Assembly: GCA_022599995.1 (NCBI GenBank)
Contig: JAHZLG010000286.1
Span: 1 to 9,865 of the forward strand
Length of the DNA stretch: 9,865 bases
From: Alphaproteobacteria bacterium
GTDB taxonomy: Bacteria > Pseudomonadota > Alphaproteobacteria > CBDBCS01 > JAHZLG01
Reading direction: 5' to 3'
Under the pieces are notes generated by a model. That model had not been told where the DNA came from. It was given only the letters and a program-made list of their open reading frames with translations, and made no database searches. Every line of letters starts with the position of its first letter. Position 1 is the stretch's first letter. This document shows positions 1-6,769 of the stretch, piece by piece. The translations under genes were made by a program, and so were the position numbers.

Positions 1-59
1 CTCTGCGACCTCCCATCAGTCGATGTGTGGGTGCCCGCTTTGAAGATTTCGATTTCCAT
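1..59 (-). CDS. Start of a Mu-like head protease/scaffold gene (partial, runs off the left edge)
   Basis: Only the first 19 codons are in the window, beginning MEIEIFKAGTHTS. An N-terminus of the type 'IEIFKAGTHT' is, from memory, typical of the Mu-like phage protease/scaffold family (Mu gpI type), which processes the capsid during head assembly. That job would also fit the position, since head genes normally follow the gp30-like gene. The ATG is the only in-frame start after the upstream promoter element. No Shine-Dalgarno precedes it: the bases between the -10-like hexamer (66-71) and the ATG are only TGCCCA. The predicted transcription start falls on the A of the ATG, so the message may be leaderless. 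The reading frame is open to the window edge. With so few residues the family call is tentative, and another head or tail protein is possible. Confidence 0.5.
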   Translation of the reverse strand, partial: MEIEIFKAGTHTSTDGRSQ

Positions 60-65
60 TGGGCA

Positions 66-119
66 ATTATCGCACGCTCTTTTCAAGAAATCACTGCAAA
101 AAATGTCAACCCGATTTTT
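66..119 (-). promoter_or_regulatory. Putative Mor/C-type activated late promoter, left copy (box 88-119, -10 at 66-71)
   Basis: Bases 88-119 are identical over 32 bp to 8089-8120. On the minus strand the box contains GGGTTGACATTTTTTGCAG, and 5-bp inverted ends (AAATC/GATTT) bound its central 30 bp. Sixteen bases further on lies GATAAT (71-66), a good -10. TTGACA is 32 bp from this -10, so it cannot act as a normal -35. Counting from the -10, the box covers about -29 to -60, where a Mor/C-type activator would bind an activator-dependent promoter. It drives the gene leaving the left edge. Duplication and fixed spacing are seen directly; binding by the Mor protein is inferred. Confidence 0.6.
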
Positions 120-120
120 A

Positions 121-205
121 GGGTGCCTTTCCTATTCGGGAGCAAGGCAAGGGCACATTTGTGTGCCCGCAAGCCAAGCCGACCGAATAGGAAAGAAGCC
201 CGACT
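121..205. repeat. Nested inverted-repeat element, full copy A
   Basis: Perfect 13-bp outer arms (CTTTCCTATTCGG at 127-139, CCGAATAGGAAAG at 183-195) enclose an inner hairpin (GGGCACA 151-157, loop TTTG, TGTGCCC 162-168). The flanks GGGTGC (121-126) and AGCCCGACT (197-205) recur in copy B at 7581-7658, which is in the opposite orientation. It lies between the end of the gpD-like gene and the left promoter box, a natural place for a terminator. No T-run follows the arms on either strand, so a standard intrinsic terminator is not supported. It could be a REP/MITE-like repeat or an RNA structure. Confidence 0.75.
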
Positions 206-283
206 TGCCCGATGCGTGACTAGCACCAAGCCGCAGGCGGCTGCGATGTCACGCAAGGGATGATCACCCCCAAAGAGGCATCT

Positions 284-1273
284 TCACCCGCGATGACACG
301 ACAAGCTGGTGGTGAGCCCGCTTGTCGTGAGGGTGTGCTTTGCCTCGGCGATGATCCAGGTGTGGTCGGCGACAGGGGCTACGAGCCCCGTGATGCGGAT
401 CGGGTGCTCGGCAAACAGGGCCGGGTTGCCCGGCAGGGTGAGGGTGAGGTTTTGCGTGCCGTAGGCGAGCCGACGCAGGGCGGCGTTGGCCGCTGCGTGG
501 GCGTATGCGGCATTGCTGTGTGTTGATTTCGTCTCATAGGCGGGTGTGCCGCTGCCGGCGGTGGCGGTTGCCACGGTGCCAAAGTCCGTGCGGTAAGATG
601 CGGTCGCCGATTTGTAGAGTTGGCGGTCGGCAATTTGCAGGCTGTAGGTTGTGATGGCCGAGGCATCGATGGTGATAGGGGCGATGGCACTGCCGCTAAC
701 CGTGGTGCTGGTGCTGGTGGGGGTTAGCACAAGGTTGCCCTCCGCCAACTTGACGACGGCGTCGTATCGCTTGGCGATGTCTGCCAGAAAGGCGAGATCG
801 CTTTGCGCGCGTTGGTCAAGGTGCGGTATGGCGGTGGTGGTTAGGGGTACTCCCACGCGTGCAGTTAGTCCGTGGCGATCAGCGATGGTGCGGACGATGG
901 TACCGATGGTTGTATCGTGCCACGACTGCGTGCGGGGGGCTTTGATGGTGCCGAGCAGTGCGGCACTGCCAGCATTGATGGTGAGGGTATCGGGCGGCCC
1001 TTTGTAGGTGAGTCCGGTGACGACAAAGCGGTTTATCGCGGTGAGGCCGGTCTCGGCGTACCCCAACGAGAGGTCAAGGGTCGCACCTGTTGGCGGGGGC
1101 TCGATTGCGCCTTCTGGGTGTTGCGCACCGTTGTCCAGATCGATGGACAGGGTGTCTATTTCTATGCCGGCCTTGTCGGTGACGGTTAGCTTGGTCAGCC
1201 GTGCGTTGATCAGCGCGGTGATGTTGGTGCTCCCACTTGTGGGGTTCGCCAGCAGATGGAAGGCGGGGGTCAA
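284..1273 (-). CDS. P2 gpD-like late control / baseplate hub protein
   Basis: 329 aa. The protein resembles the phage late-control D family (Phage_GPD, related to P2 gpD and VgrG), which forms the hub at the tip of contractile tails. Family-like segments run through its length: an N-terminal 'ITALINARLTKLTVTDKAGIEIDTL' type segment around residues 18-43, 'KGPPDTLTI' near 91-99, 'SWHDTTIGTIVRTIADRHGL' near 117-136, and 'IPHLDQRAQSDLAFLADIAKRYDA' near 149-172. The start is a TTG preceded by AAGGAG six bases upstream. It overlaps by TTGA the stop of a possible 39-aa ORF. Its position straight after the gp30-like gene is odd, because in Mu the tail hub is encoded much later, after the head genes. 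Element A and a new promoter follow. Family call confident; precise role by homology only. Confidence 0.85.
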   Translation of the reverse strand: MTPAFHLLANPTSGSTNITALINARLTKLTVTDKAGIEIDTLSIDLDNGAQHPEGAIEPPPTGATLDLSLGYAETGLTAINRFVVTGLTYKGPPDTLTINAGSAALLGTIKAPRTQSWHDTTIGTIVRTIADRHGLTARVGVPLTTTAIPHLDQRAQSDLAFLADIAKRYDAVVKLAEGNLVLTPTSTSTTVSGSAIAPITIDASAITTYSLQIADRQLYKSATASYRTDFGTVATATAGSGTPAYETKSTHSNAAYAHAAANAALRRLAYGTQNLTLTLPGNPALFAEHPIRITGLVAPVADHTWIIAEAKHTLTTSGLTTSLSCHRG

Positions 1274-1389
1274 AGGGTGCTCCTTGTGAAGGGGGCGAAG
1301 GGCATTGGCAAAGGCCGGGCGTAATATTGCATCACGTCATTCAATGTGTTAGAGTGGTTACTGCCCTTGAGACAGTCCATACCCGGCAT
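1270..1389 (-). CDS. Possible 39-aa small protein
   Basis: An ORF starting MPGMDCLKGSNHSN and ending FTRSTL occupies most of the 140-bp gap between the MuF gene and the gpD-like gene. Its TGA overlaps the TTG start of the gpD-like gene by four bases, the arrangement seen at several other junctions in this operon. Against it, there is no Shine-Dalgarno before its ATG, and the AAGGAG near its end is already explained as the gpD ribosome-binding site. No family is recognised. In some polymorphic-toxin loci an immunity gene follows the toxin, but this ORF is very short for that. It may equally be chance. Confidence 0.25.
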   Translation of the reverse strand: MPGMDCLKGSNHSNTLNDVMQYYARPLPMPFAPFTRSTL

Positions 1390-1413
1390 TGATGTTGCTA
1401 TGTCGCGGGGAGA

Positions 1414-2586
1414 TCATGGCACCCCCAAGGGCACATTCTGGCGGTGTAACGTAAGCAAGTATATTTCACTGTTCGAAAGCACCTTTAGGACAATGCGGTA
1501 GTGTTTGTCGTCTCGGTAGAAGTCGATCCCATAGTGGTTCGGCTTTTTTGCTTTTTGCCACGGCTGTTTGGTGATCGCCTCTTGCACCTGTTTCCACACC
1601 TCTTGTGTGATGTCGGGGTGCTTGCTTGCCATCTTCTGTGCCGTTTCCGTTGACAGCCGTACAACACGATTGCCATCGATCGCCACGCCAGTCTTATCAA
1701 CCACTTGTTGGGAGGGGTCGGGGCTAAGCACGGCGATGGGTTTGAACACCTGCTTCTCGCTGGGCGGGCTGTCGATATAGCGGGCGAAATCCTGGCTTGC
1801 CACGGTGTCCGCTACTACGGCACGGGCAAGGGCGGGGTGATAGCCTTTGATTTTGTCCGCCATGATGTTGGCAAGGTACTTCGTGCGCCCTTTGGCGGGG
1901 TTGGTCGACCACGCGGGGTCGATGCCCTTGAAGGTCTTGGCTTGCTTGCCAGTTACTGGGTTGGTTGCCGTGGTGGGGGCAAGCGGGTTGCGCCCGGCGT
2001 CGCGCAGGTCGCCGATGCCGGTGTAGCCACGTCTTTGGGCTTCGGCTGCGGTGATTTGCCGCACGCGACACTTACAGCCGTAGCCATTTGGGGGCAGTAT
2101 CGTGTCCCATATGGGGTCGTCTACCGGGCGGATCATGCCTGCCAATTCTTCGTGGTGCTCGCGGTGCACCCGGCTTGGGCCGAGTTCATAGATGAAGAAT
2201 GGGAGGGCACGTTTGGTGCGCTCGGCACGTGCAAATTGCCCTGCGGCGTGGGCTGCCCTGAGGTTGCTGTCATAGATAGTGCGCAGGCGGGAGGGCATAA
2301 TGTCTCTGCCCTTCTCCCTATCGGGTCTCCATCCCGCTTGTTCTAGCCGGGGTTTCAGTTCCTTCGCAAATCGTTCGAAGGGCACGCCTTGCTCTATCGC
2401 TTTGTCGACGTACGTCCTGATGTCGGAAAGCACGTCGGCTTGTGCGGATTTAGCGACCGTGAATGCATTCCCGTGTTCTTCTTGCCATATCTCTTCTGCC
2501 CTATCGATGGGGATGTTCCATCCTTTGGCGCGGAAGTATTCAAGGGCAGTTCGGGGGAGGGGCGGGGCACCCGGGGTGTCAGCCAT
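1414..2586 (-). CDS. MuF head morphogenesis protein (Mu gp30-like) with a nuclease-like C-terminal extension
   Basis: 390 aa. Residues about 45-178 carry the MuF / SPP1 gp7 head-morphogenesis domain, with 'SRLRTIYDSNLRAAHAAGQF' at 99-118 and the cysteine/histidine block H141, H144, H145, DDP at 156-158 and PPNGYGCKCRV at 165-175. MuF proteins sit at the portal vertex and are packed into heads. After a linker, residues about 285-385 form a separate domain with 'LSTETAQKMASKHPDI' near 311-326 and strands such as HYRIVLKVL (362-370) and EIYLLTLHR (374-382). That pattern resembles the PBECR group (barnase-EndoU-colicin-RelE-like nucleases) often fused to MuF in temperate phages; toxicity here is inferred. 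Its ATG lies 8 bp inside the end of the portal gene. No convincing immunity gene follows; only a doubtful 39-aa ORF lies between it and the gpD-like gene. Confidence 0.88.
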   Translation of the reverse strand: MADTPGAPPLPRTALEYFRAKGWNIPIDRAEEIWQEEHGNAFTVAKSAQADVLSDIRTYVDKAIEQGVPFERFAKELKPRLEQAGWRPDREKGRDIMPSRLRTIYDSNLRAAHAAGQFARAERTKRALPFFIYELGPSRVHREHHEELAGMIRPVDDPIWDTILPPNGYGCKCRVRQITAAEAQRRGYTGIGDLRDAGRNPLAPTTATNPVTGKQAKTFKGIDPAWSTNPAKGRTKYLANIMADKIKGYHPALARAVVADTVASQDFARYIDSPPSEKQVFKPIAVLSPDPSQQVVDKTGVAIDGNRVVRLSTETAQKMASKHPDITQEVWKQVQEAITKQPWQKAKKPNHYGIDFYRDDKHYRIVLKVLSNSEIYLLTLHRQNVPLGVP

Positions 2587-4165
2587 TGGCGGGGCTCGCC
2601 TCTTCGCCTGCGACGCGGGCGATGGTGTTGGCGAGGGCCATCTCGGTGATCAGTTTGTCATCGGTTATGTCGCCATAAAGGGACGGTAAGCCCCCAATTA
2701 GGGCGTCATAATCGGCGTATTGTGCGGCACGTCCGGCGATGGCGTCGATCATGGTTGCGGCGTGCTCTTCCAGCCGTTGTTGTATGAATGTTGGCGTTGG
2801 GGGTGCGGCAAATTGCCCGGGGGTGGGAGGGGTGGGAGGGGTGGAGAGGGGGTCAGTGGCGTTCGCCTTCGCGATGGTGTCTTCGGGATCGGAGGGGGCT
2901 GTCAGCCCGGTCATCGCGCGGAGCTGCTCGATGGAGAGGGGGACGCCGAGCTCGTGCAGGGTTTTGGCGTGGGCAAGGCGTTCCGTGATGTCCTCCTCTT
3001 CTTGCGGCGACAGGGTGAGCACGGGCACTGGGGCGTTCTTGCCCCAGTTCAATTGCACGAAGGGGGTGATGAGCTGGTGTGTGATGGCGTTGCCGATGGC
3101 GTTGGCGTCCGACTTAACGACGAGGCTTTGCACGTCGCCGTGCACCTTTGCTTGGGACAGGGACGCCCCATCATCGGTCGTCATCGTTTGTCCAAGCACA
3201 AGCTTGCTGATCTGCTTGTCTAGGTATTCCGCCATATCTTGGAATGGGTTTTGCGATCCACCCCCGGTTTTCACCTGGGGGAATTCCACTTGCATCCCCA
3301 TCGGGATGACTGCGCTGGCGTCGGACGCCATGCGTGCGACGACATTTCGAAGCTTGTTTATTTGGTCTTTTGATGCGGTCTCGTGGTACTTGCCGATCCG
3401 CATTGGGATGCCGTAGATGTCCAGAAACGCTGCCCAATCGCGTAGCGAGTATGACTTCAGCAGCCACGACCACAGGGCGACCTTGGCCACCCCGGCTCGG
3501 GGTATCCACCCCGACTTGCCGCGGTTGTGGTGCATCACGTATTTGCCGTATGGCAACGGCATGCCCTCTTGCCCGGAGGCGGTGACATAATAGGGTGTGT
3601 TGGCGGCATCGAACCAAAAGTCTTCGGGGTGACGCGGTTGGGCACTGGTGGGCACCCACTTACCGCTGTCCGACTGCCAGTTGATTTCGCTAACGGCATA
3701 TCCCTTCGCCACGGCATCGCAGGCGTGATAGACGAGGTCGTCCATCCATGCCTGATCGATCAAGGTTTTCGTGGCGTCCAGGATTTCCTCCTCTAGGTCG
3801 TTCAGCTCGTCGCCCTCGGCGGGTTGCAGGGTGGCTTCGCGGTGCAGGCTGGTGACCGCCAGCTTCCGGGTCTGTAGCACTGCCCGATAATGGGGGTCTT
3901 TTTCCTCCATCTCCTCGATGAGGGTGAAGTACTCTGTTAGGGAATACGGGGTTGCCGTGCCTTGGATTGCCTGTTGCTCTGCTTGTTCAAGTGAACGCAA
4001 TATGGCTGCCGCTTTGGCGGGGGTTAGGCTTGACGAGATCGAGTACTCCGAAGCATAGGACACCGACTCCACCGATACCGCGGATTGGTTGTCTGCGGCG
4101 AGTTTTGCTGCTTGTGGTTCGGGTTTGCTGCGGTTGAACAGTGCCTTGATGGATAGTGCCACCAT
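2579..4165 (-). CDS. Portal protein, DUF935 family (Mu gp29-like)
   Basis: 528 aa, the usual size for Mu gp29-type portals, which form the dodecameric DNA gateway at one head vertex and dock the terminase. Family features include 'SLTEYFTLIEEMEEKDPHY' near 74-92, the 'LQTRKLAVTSLH' segment, 'CDAVAKGYAVSEINW' near 148-162, the 'WSWLLKSYSLRDWAAFLDIYGIP' region near 232-254, and a long helix around 'MAEYLDKQISKLVLGQTMT'. A proline/threonine-rich linker with PPTPPTP-type repeats lies around residue 440, encoded by G-rich repeats at about 2820-2845. Beyond it is a helical tail that could interact with MuF or terminase. The ATG is one base beyond the terminase stop, with AAAGG upstream. The end overlaps the MuF start by 8 bp, suggesting coupled expression. 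Confidence 0.93.
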   Translation of the reverse strand: MVALSIKALFNRSKPEPQAAKLAADNQSAVSVESVSYASEYSISSSLTPAKAAAILRSLEQAEQQAIQGTATPYSLTEYFTLIEEMEEKDPHYRAVLQTRKLAVTSLHREATLQPAEGDELNDLEEEILDATKTLIDQAWMDDLVYHACDAVAKGYAVSEINWQSDSGKWVPTSAQPRHPEDFWFDAANTPYYVTASGQEGMPLPYGKYVMHHNRGKSGWIPRAGVAKVALWSWLLKSYSLRDWAAFLDIYGIPMRIGKYHETASKDQINKLRNVVARMASDASAVIPMGMQVEFPQVKTGGGSQNPFQDMAEYLDKQISKLVLGQTMTTDDGASLSQAKVHGDVQSLVVKSDANAIGNAITHQLITPFVQLNWGKNAPVPVLTLSPQEEEDITERLAHAKTLHELGVPLSIEQLRAMTGLTAPSDPEDTIAKANATDPLSTPPTPPTPGQFAAPPTPTFIQQRLEEHAATMIDAIAGRAAQYADYDALIGGLPSLYGDITDDKLITEMALANTIARVAGEEASPANG

Positions 4166-4166
4166 G

Positions 4167-5534
4167 TCAGTGCACGCCTTTCATATATCTGATGGGGGGC
4201 TCGCCGGCATCGTCCATCCACGCCCGGCCGGCATAGCCTCCGTAGGCGATGGCCGCATCTTGGCTGGCGGCGATGGCGAGGGCGGTTGCCCAGAAACGGT
4301 CGGCGTGGCCGGCGGAGCGATCGCCGTCGAACACTAATCGGGTCATCCCGGTGGCGGTTTGCTCGGCGCGCATGCTGTGCAAATCGTTCCGCAGCTTTCT
4401 GTCGATTGGGATGCGGATTGTGCCATCTTCGAAGGTGCGGCGCAGGCTGGTGGCGAGGGCGAGCCTGCGATCGGCGGTGAACAGCACGCCTTCTACCATC
4501 GTCTTGCCGCCGATGGTGCGTTCGGCGGTTTCGACAAACATCTCGCCCATCCCGGTCTGGTCGATGGCGACCCGCAGGGGGCGGTAGCGGTCGGTAACCT
4601 GATCGAGCAGGCTAATCAGCTCGGCAAACGGCAGGTTCTGCCGAGCAATCAGATCGATGAGATATAATGTGTCACCTCGCTTCTCCATCACGACGATGAC
4701 CGAAAGGTCGTTGCGGCGGGCAACATCCACGCCGATATAGCACGCGCTTCGGGCTTCGGCGTTTGTTTGGTTGGGCAGGGTGGCGACTTCGGCGGCACTG
4801 ATCATATCGTGGGTGATCCACGCCCGATTGCCGTCGAGCCATTTGAGCTCGTACTCCTGTTGCCAGGTCGTATCGTCGCCGATGGCGTTGTAGAGCTCGG
4901 TGGTGTCGCGGGGCAGTCCTTGCTCGACCGCGGTATAGATGTCCACGACGTGGCGTGACCACGCATTGTCTTCGCCCGCCATTATTTCGTAGAACTTGTT
5001 GCCTTTGCCGTTGGGCGTGCTGATGACGCGCAGCTTGAGCTCCGGGCGTGATACGATCGGAAATACCGCTTGCCATATCTTGTGGGAGTCGCGATGAAAG
5101 GCGAATTCATCGAGCACGAGATTTCGGGAGTAGCCCCGGGCGGTGTCGGGGTTGGCCGGCACGGCGGTGATACGGCTGCCGAGCGGCATCACGACTTCGT
5201 ATGCATTATATGTGATGCTGCCGTGGTCATCGGTGGTGTTGTCCACGTCATTATACAGGGTTTCGAACGCTTTCAGGTTGGGCTTGATATGGACGTCCAT
5301 CGCCTCTTTGGCTTGGCGGTCGCCACTTGACAGAATAAGCCAGTCTTCTTTCTTGCCGCGTGCCTCGGCTTCGATGACCGATTTCACCACCTCCAAGCTG
5401 GTGCACATCGTCTTGCCTGATTGCCGAGAGAACATTCCCGCCTTGAATTTGGCGTTGTCATGCACCCACGCCTGTTGGTACGGGTATAACGCCCGCAGGG
5501 GGGCGTCGGCTTCTTTGTGGTATGCTGCTGCCAT
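4167..5534 (-). CDS. Terminase large subunit (Mu gp28-like)
   Basis: 455 aa. This is the ATP-driven DNA packaging motor and headful nuclease. The ATPase half shows Walker A SRQSGKT (36-42), Walker B NLVLDE (138-143, catalytic E143) and a coupling motif STPNG (172-176). The RNase H-like nuclease half shows the acidic residues D270 (YIGVDVARRNDLS), D325 (AIDQTGMGE) and D412 (HADRFWA). Both halves are intact, so the enzyme should be functional. The ATG follows an 8-G tract and the sequence GGGGATAGAAGCATT, which can serve as a ribosome-binding site. Unlike most junctions here, a 101-bp gap separates it from the small terminase. That gap contains half element C and three CGTAAT repeats. Confidence 0.95.
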   Translation of the reverse strand: MAAAYHKEADAPLRALYPYQQAWVHDNAKFKAGMFSRQSGKTMCTSLEVVKSVIEAEARGKKEDWLILSSGDRQAKEAMDVHIKPNLKAFETLYNDVDNTTDDHGSITYNAYEVVMPLGSRITAVPANPDTARGYSRNLVLDEFAFHRDSHKIWQAVFPIVSRPELKLRVISTPNGKGNKFYEIMAGEDNAWSRHVVDIYTAVEQGLPRDTTELYNAIGDDTTWQQEYELKWLDGNRAWITHDMISAAEVATLPNQTNAEARSACYIGVDVARRNDLSVIVVMEKRGDTLYLIDLIARQNLPFAELISLLDQVTDRYRPLRVAIDQTGMGEMFVETAERTIGGKTMVEGVLFTADRRLALATSLRRTFEDGTIRIPIDRKLRNDLHSMRAEQTATGMTRLVFDGDRSAGHADRFWATALAIAASQDAAIAYGGYAGRAWMDDAGEPPIRYMKGVH

Positions 5535-5552
5535 AATGCTTCTATCCCCCCC

Positions 5553-5578
5553 CGTAATGTCCGTAATTTGGGCGTAAT
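5553..5578. repeat. Three CGTAAT direct repeats upstream of the large terminase
   Basis: CGTAAT occurs at 5553-5558, 5562-5567 and 5573-5578, so repeat starts are 9 and 11 bp apart, about one helical turn each. Next to them on the terminase side is a run of eight C (G on the coding strand, 5546-5553). They lie 19-44 bp before the terminase ATG. They could be binding sites for a regulator or chance low-complexity sequence. No -35/-10 pair of good quality is visible beside them. Confidence 0.4.
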
Positions 5579-5589
5579 GAGTATGAAAA

Positions 5590-5638
5590 GGGTGCTTTCC
5601 TATTCGGACGCAGGCAAGGGCACACTTGTGTGGGCTTA
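5590..5638. repeat. Half copy C of the nested inverted-repeat element
   Basis: Starting at GGGTGC (5590-5595), this matches the left half of copy A (121 to about 173) with few differences. The 13-bp arm CTTTCCTATTCGG (5595-5607) is identical to that of A. The inner hairpin is CACAC (5621-5625), TT, GTGTG (5628-5632). The right outer arm is absent. Similarity stops where the small terminase gene begins, and its stop codon (5636-5638) lies at the break. It therefore looks like a truncated element left between the two terminase genes. Confidence 0.65.
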
Positions 5639-6148
5639 GCTCGATATACCGAGCAGGCGCATCGCCTCGGCGAGGGCCTTGGCACGTGCTTGCTGGGCAT
5701 CTCCTGATTTCGCCGCGTCGGCTTCGCGTGCAACCGTGTCTTCTTTGATTATCTTCCTGCCCTTGTCGGCGGCTGTCTGCGTCTGTGACAGGGCGTAGGC
5801 CATTTTGTGGATTTCGGTCGCCTCCATTTCGTCCGCCTTGGTGAGGCGTTCGAAGATGGTCGCCTGCAGCATGTGTATCGCTGCTTGGCTCTTGTCGATG
5901 GCGGTATCGCCGCTGGCATCATTGATGGCTTCGGCGAGGGTGCCGGCAAAGCGCACGCGCTCGATCATTGCGTGGCGTAATTGCTCGTCGATCGTCTTCG
6001 TGTGGTAGCCAAGGGTAGAATAAGGTATCTCGATCGCGTGGTCTTCGGACAGCCATGCTTGGATGTCCGAGAGGGTGTCTCCTCTCCGACGCCGTTCGAT
6101 GATTTCGTCCTGCACCTCGATGGGCAGGGTCTTCCACACGCTGGTCAT
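5636..6148 (-). CDS. Small terminase-like protein, DUF3486 (Mu gp27-like)
   Basis: 170 aa. It matches the DUF3486 / Mu gp27 family, which lies next to the large terminase and is thought to be the DNA-recognition small subunit. Visible features are an N-terminal helix-turn-helix-like segment, 'LPIEVQDEIIERRRRGDTLSDIQAWLSE' near 8-35 followed by 'IPYSTLGYHTKTID' near 41-54, and then a long alpha-helical, alanine- and charge-rich region (about 55-165) suited to oligomerisation. The ATG follows the gp26-like stop by 7 bp, with GGAG about 11 bases upstream. Its TAA lies at the truncated edge of repeat element C, so the repeat inserted or decayed right at the gene end. The subunit role is inferred from family and position. 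Confidence 0.88.
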   Translation of the reverse strand: MTSVWKTLPIEVQDEIIERRRRGDTLSDIQAWLSEDHAIEIPYSTLGYHTKTIDEQLRHAMIERVRFAGTLAEAINDASGDTAIDKSQAAIHMLQATIFERLTKADEMEATEIHKMAYALSQTQTAADKGRKIIKEDTVAREADAAKSGDAQQARAKALAEAMRLLGISS

Positions 6149-6155
6149 CGGGGGC

Positions 6156-6467
6156 TTACTCCGATGCCGAAGGGCGTTTGACGCCGGCGCGGGTGATCGT
6201 GCCGGTGGCGACTTCGGTGCCGGTGCGGGTTGCCTGCACCACCATCACAGCCCCATCGAGGGTGCGGGTGACCGTGGCGAGGTTCGCATCGGCGAGCCAT
6301 TGACACTGGGCTTCGATGGCGGTGCGGCCGATCGGGTGCCCTATGCTCGTGAGGGCGATTTCCAGCGTTGCCGTGTTTGCTGTGTACTGCGGCGACGCTT
6401 CCAGCACCCTTAGGATGCAAAGTCGTTGGTCTTCGGCAAGGGCTTGTTGGTAGGCTTGGGCAATCAT
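6156..6467 (-). CDS. VpaChn25_0724-type phage protein (Mu gp26-like), winged-helix-like
   Basis: 103 aa. The sequence follows the VpaChn25_0724 phage family closely: 'LAEDQRLCILRVLEASPQYTANT' type N-terminus (residues about 10-32), 'IGHPIGRTAIEAQCQWLADANL' (about 42-63) and the C-terminal 'TGTITRAGVKRPSAS'. The layout resembles a small winged-helix fold. It is found in the late region of Mu-like phages beside DUF2730 and DUF3486, and its function is unknown. A longer open frame extends upstream through the DUF2730 gene, but the start at 6467 makes an ATGA overlap with the DUF2730 stop and matches the family N-terminus. It may assist terminase or head assembly, but that is guesswork. Confidence 0.85.
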   Translation of the reverse strand: MIAQAYQQALAEDQRLCILRVLEASPQYTANTATLEIALTSIGHPIGRTAIEAQCQWLADANLATVTRTLDGAVMVVQATRTGTEVATGTITRAGVKRPSASE

Positions 6468-6769
6468 TTGGTAGGCAGGCCTTCGAGTGCTTTGATCAAA
6501 GCCTCTGTCTGTTTGGCATGCTGGTTTTGGTTGGCCATTATCGTTGTCAGTTGGAGGCGTATCTCGGTCAGATCGTCCTTGGTGGCGAGCCCTCCGATGC
6601 TTGCCTCCAGGGCGGCGAAGTCGCGCTCGTTTGTCCGCAGGTGCTCGTCGAAGTCGCGTTGCGATACAGTCGATTGTTTGATCGACCACTTCACCCAGTA
6701 GATAAGCCCTCCAAGGCCAATTGTTACTGCGTAATAGACGTACCGCGACCAATCGAGAAATGCTTCCAT
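6464..6769 (-). CDS. DUF2730 family phage protein (Mu gp25-like), membrane-anchored
   Basis: 101 aa. An N-terminal transmembrane segment (about residues 8-27, YVYYAVTIGLGGLIYWV) is followed by a charged helical region likely to form a coiled coil (about 36-98). This is the DUF2730 architecture found between the lysis genes and terminase genes of Mu-like phages. A role in lysis or at the membrane is plausible but unproven. The ATG overlaps the stop of the 56-aa gene by one base (TAATG), with GGAGAGGG about 10 bases upstream. The TGA overlaps the next gene by four bases. Confidence 0.82.
   Translation of the reverse strand: MEAFLDWSRYVYYAVTIGLGGLIYWVKWSIKQSTVSQRDFDEHLRTNERDFAALEASIGGLATKDDLTEIRLQLTTIMANQNQHAKQTEALIKALEGLPTK

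Noticed and set aside
103..108. TTGACA in the box as a normal sigma-70 -35
   Set aside because: No -10-like hexamer lies 16-18 bp downstream in either copy; the good hexamers are 32 bp away in both.
121..205. Element A as an intrinsic terminator
   Set aside because: The stem is strong but no T-run follows on either strand, and copy B lies within an operon in the opposite orientation. Termination by another mechanism remains possible.
25..263. Two plus-strand ORFs at the left edge (64 and 78 aa)
   Set aside because: They run across the promoter box and the inverted-repeat element, have no recognisable protein features, and oppose the direction of all real genes.
1705..2346. Plus-strand 213-aa ORF
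   Set aside because: It is the reverse-strand shadow of the MuF gene; its composition is low-information and no domain is visible. The same applies to the other long plus-strand ORFs, for example 2739-3416 opposite the portal gene.
6468..6752. N-terminal extension of the gp26-like protein
   Set aside because: It is out of frame inside the DUF2730 gene. The family N-terminus and the ATGA overlap place the start at 6467.
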